This document shows positions 5,242 through 6,742 of a stretch of 6,742 nt of DNA, piece after piece. Positions within the stretch are counted from its first letter, which is position 1, and the number at the start of each line of letters is the position of its first letter. A program made the translations under genes and the position numbers. The DNA lies in the NCBI GenBank assembly GCA_013138655.1, contig WTCI01000311.1, forward strand, positions 1 to 6,742, written 5' to 3'. Below the pieces are notes generated by a model. That model saw only the letters and a program-made list of their open reading frames with translations. It ran no database searches and had not been told where the DNA came from. Origin of the DNA: Desulfuromonadaceae bacterium (GTDB taxonomy: Bacteria > Desulfobacterota > Desulfuromonadia > Desulfuromonadales > Geopsychrobacteraceae).

Positions 5242-6742
5242 ATGGAACACCTACGCCAGCTGTTAGAGCAAATTGACGGCCACGGGTACAAGGCCTACAA
5301 ACGACTTGAAGGCCGCTATGACTTCGATCATTTCAGTCTCAACATCGATCATGTCCAGGGGGATCCCTTCGCCCAGCCTTCACGCATCAGCATTCGGGTG
5401 CAATCAGCAAGACACGGCCTTCCTTCCGCATACTGGAAAACCCGCATCCGCCAAACAGCCCTGGAGGATTTTCTCGGCCGCGCACTCAATACCGCCATCC
5501 GAAAGCATGTCAAAGGACAACGCGGCACCGGCCGCAGTGGTGACATCGAGATTTCGACCAGCGGCCAGCAAGTCCTGCTGCGCAACGCGGTTCTGATCAG
5601 CGAACAACAGATCGAAGCACGCCTGTTATTTGCCCTGCCCGGCTCGGGCCGCACGATCCTCGGTCAGGAAGCGGCCGCGATGTTTTTCAACGAACTGCCA
5701 CAACTGGTGCAACAGGGCCTTGAATGGACGGGACGGGATCTGCAGCAGATCCGTCGGCACATCGAGCAGGTCGAAGATCAGGACGCTCTCCGCAAGCAAC
5801 TCGACACCCTTGATGCCGTCGCCTTTGTCGCCAACGGCTCGCTACTTCCTCGCGCCGGCGGTATCGACGACCGCCCGCTGATGAACGGTATCCCCTTTCA
5901 CGCACCCCCACAACTGGAACGCTCAGTGCAACTGCCGAACCGCGGTACGCTCAGCGGCATGGCGATTCCGCGCGGCGTCACGCTGATTGTCGGCGGCGGT
6001 TTTCACGGTAAATCGACCCTTTTACAGGCCCTGGAGCTTGGCGTTTACGATCACATTCCCGGAGACGGCCGGGAACTGGTGGTCACCTCGCCAACCGCTG
6101 TGAAAATCCGCGCCGAGGATCACCGGGCCATCCATGCCGTTGATATCAGTCCCTTTATCGGCACCCTGCCGGGCAATCGGAAAACTGAATGTTTCTCCAC
6201 CGACAATGCCAGTGGCAGCACCTCGCAGGCAGCCAACATCATCGAAGCTCTCGAATGCGGCTGCACCTGCCTGCTGATCGACGAGGACACCTCGGCAACC
6301 AACTTCATGATCCGCGACCAGCGGATGCAACAACTGGTTCCGGATCACCAGGAACCGATCACCCCCCTGCTGCACCGGGTTCGTGAACTGTACGAGCGCG
6401 AGGGCGTTTCCACCATTATTGTCACCGGCGGATCGGGGGATTATCTGGCCGTCGCCGACACCGTCATCATGCTGGACAACTACCTGATCAGCGATGGCAC
6501 CTGCAAAGCAAGAAGACTGGCCGGACCAGCACCGGTAGCCGCTGTCACTCGGTCACTGAGACCAACACAACTCCGCAAGATCAACCTGCAGACCGGACCT
6601 CGTCAGGGGCAGCGCGAAGCAAAAATCCTGGTTCGCGAACAACGGTTACTCGAATACGGACGCAAACGGATCGATCTGTCGAAAGTGGAACAACTGATTG
6701 ATGCCGGCCAGACCGAGACCATCGGCCGCCTGCTCGCCTGGT
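5242..6742 (+). CDS. ABC-class ATPase of the COG3044/PF09818 (MRB1590-like) family, 3'-truncated by the window
   Basis: The frame is open without interruption from ATG 5242 to the window edge: 500 codons, probably lacking the last 50-70 residues of a family usually near 550-570 aa. An N-terminal domain (about 1-165) with SGDIEISTSGQQVL precedes the ATPase core. The core shows a Walker A variant GGGFHGKST (251-259, Lys257), a signature-like ASGSTSQA (323-330) replacing LSGGQ, Walker B LLIDED (344-349, Asp347 and Glu348) followed by TSATNFMIRD, and a switch-like IIVTGGSGDYL (392-402). DTSATNFMIRD is, in my recollection, diagnostic for this family. The C-terminal stretch from about 435 resembles the MRB1590-type tail. 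There are no membrane segments, so it is not a transporter; it should be a soluble ATPase. The T. brucei relative MRB1590 is reported as an RNA-binding editing factor, suggesting a nucleic-acid role; the bacterial function is unknown. The start is 3 nt after the preceding stop with only a weak GGG upstream, implying translational coupling. Confidence 0.88.
   Translation, partial: MEHLRQLLEQIDGHGYKAYKRLEGRYDFDHFSLNIDHVQGDPFAQPSRISIRVQSARHGLPSAYWKTRIRQTALEDFLGRALNTAIRKHVKGQRGTGRSGDIEISTSGQQVLLRNAVLISEQQIEARLLFALPGSGRTILGQEAAAMFFNELPQLVQQGLEWTGRDLQQIRRHIEQVEDQDALRKQLDTLDAVAFVANGSLLPRAGGIDDRPLMNGIPFHAPPQLERSVQLPNRGTLSGMAIPRGVTLIVGGGFHGKSTLLQALELGVYDHIPGDGRELVVTSPTAVKIRAEDHRAIHAVDISPFIGTLPGNRKTECFSTDNASGSTSQAANIIEALECGCTCLLIDEDTSATNFMIRDQRMQQLVPDHQEPITPLLHRVRELYEREGVSTIIVTGGSGDYLAVADTVIMLDNYLISDGTCKARRLAGPAPVAAVTRSLRPTQLRKINLQTGPRQGQREAKILVREQRLLEYGRKRIDLSKVEQLIDAGQTETIGRLLAW

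Noticed and set aside
6022..6375. 117-codon minus-strand open frame opposite the ATPase core
   Set aside because: It is the shadow of the Walker A to Walker B region of the ATPase, whose motifs are all in the plus frame.
4183..6742. Classic type IV AbiE toxin-antitoxin pair
   Set aside because: The second gene has Walker A and B ATPase motifs and no nucleotidyltransferase GS(X)nDxD motif, so it is not AbiEii.

Overview
The window holds one large gene on the minus strand, a divergent two-gene operon on the plus strand that runs off the right edge, and a left flank of remnants and small repeats without an intact gene. The protein set suggests a Gram-negative, probably deltaproteobacterial organism (Desulfuromonas/Geobacter-like, Desulfobacterota). 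This rests on a multi-domain PAS-GGDEF-EAL membrane receptor, a PAS domain with a Cys-rich motif I recall from that group, an Rhs/YD-repeat remnant and a dispersed GTCATTCCGGC-type hairpin repeat. It is a judgement from style of content, not a proof.

Region 1-576: bases 1-160 encode, on the minus strand, a piece of an Rhs/YD-repeat protein whose 5' part is missing. It is followed by GC-rich sequence with two possible hairpins and no credible gene. A compact element of about 152 bp at 371-522 has near-perfect 14-bp terminal inverted repeats and an internal ATTCCGGC hairpin, like a MITE or REP-type repeat.

Region 577-3870 (minus): a c-di-GMP turnover protein of about 1097 aa with the order TM, periplasmic sensor, TM, HAMP, PAS, PAS, GGDEF, EAL. 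All signature motifs of both catalytic domains, and the inhibitory I-site, are intact. The long reading frame extends to 3915, but I prefer the start at 3870: a plausible promoter -10 element lies on the 3915 start, and an 18-bp perfect dyad lies between the two.

Region 3871-4182: a divergent control region with a candidate promoter for each side, each overlapped by operator-like dyads.

Region 4183-6742 (plus): a 351-aa protein of the AbiEi-like (DUF2186/AbiEi_2) antitoxin/regulator family is followed after 3 nt by a COG3044 'ABC-class' ATPase (PF09818/MRB1590-like), complete from its start but cut by the window end after 500 codons. The pairing is the most interesting point. AbiEi proteins are known as DNA-binding antitoxins of type IV toxin-antitoxin systems partnered with the AbiEii nucleotidyltransferase. 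Here the tightly coupled partner is an ATPase family with a suspected nucleic-acid role. Whether this is a real two-component conflict or RNA-related module is inference and depends on conservation elsewhere.
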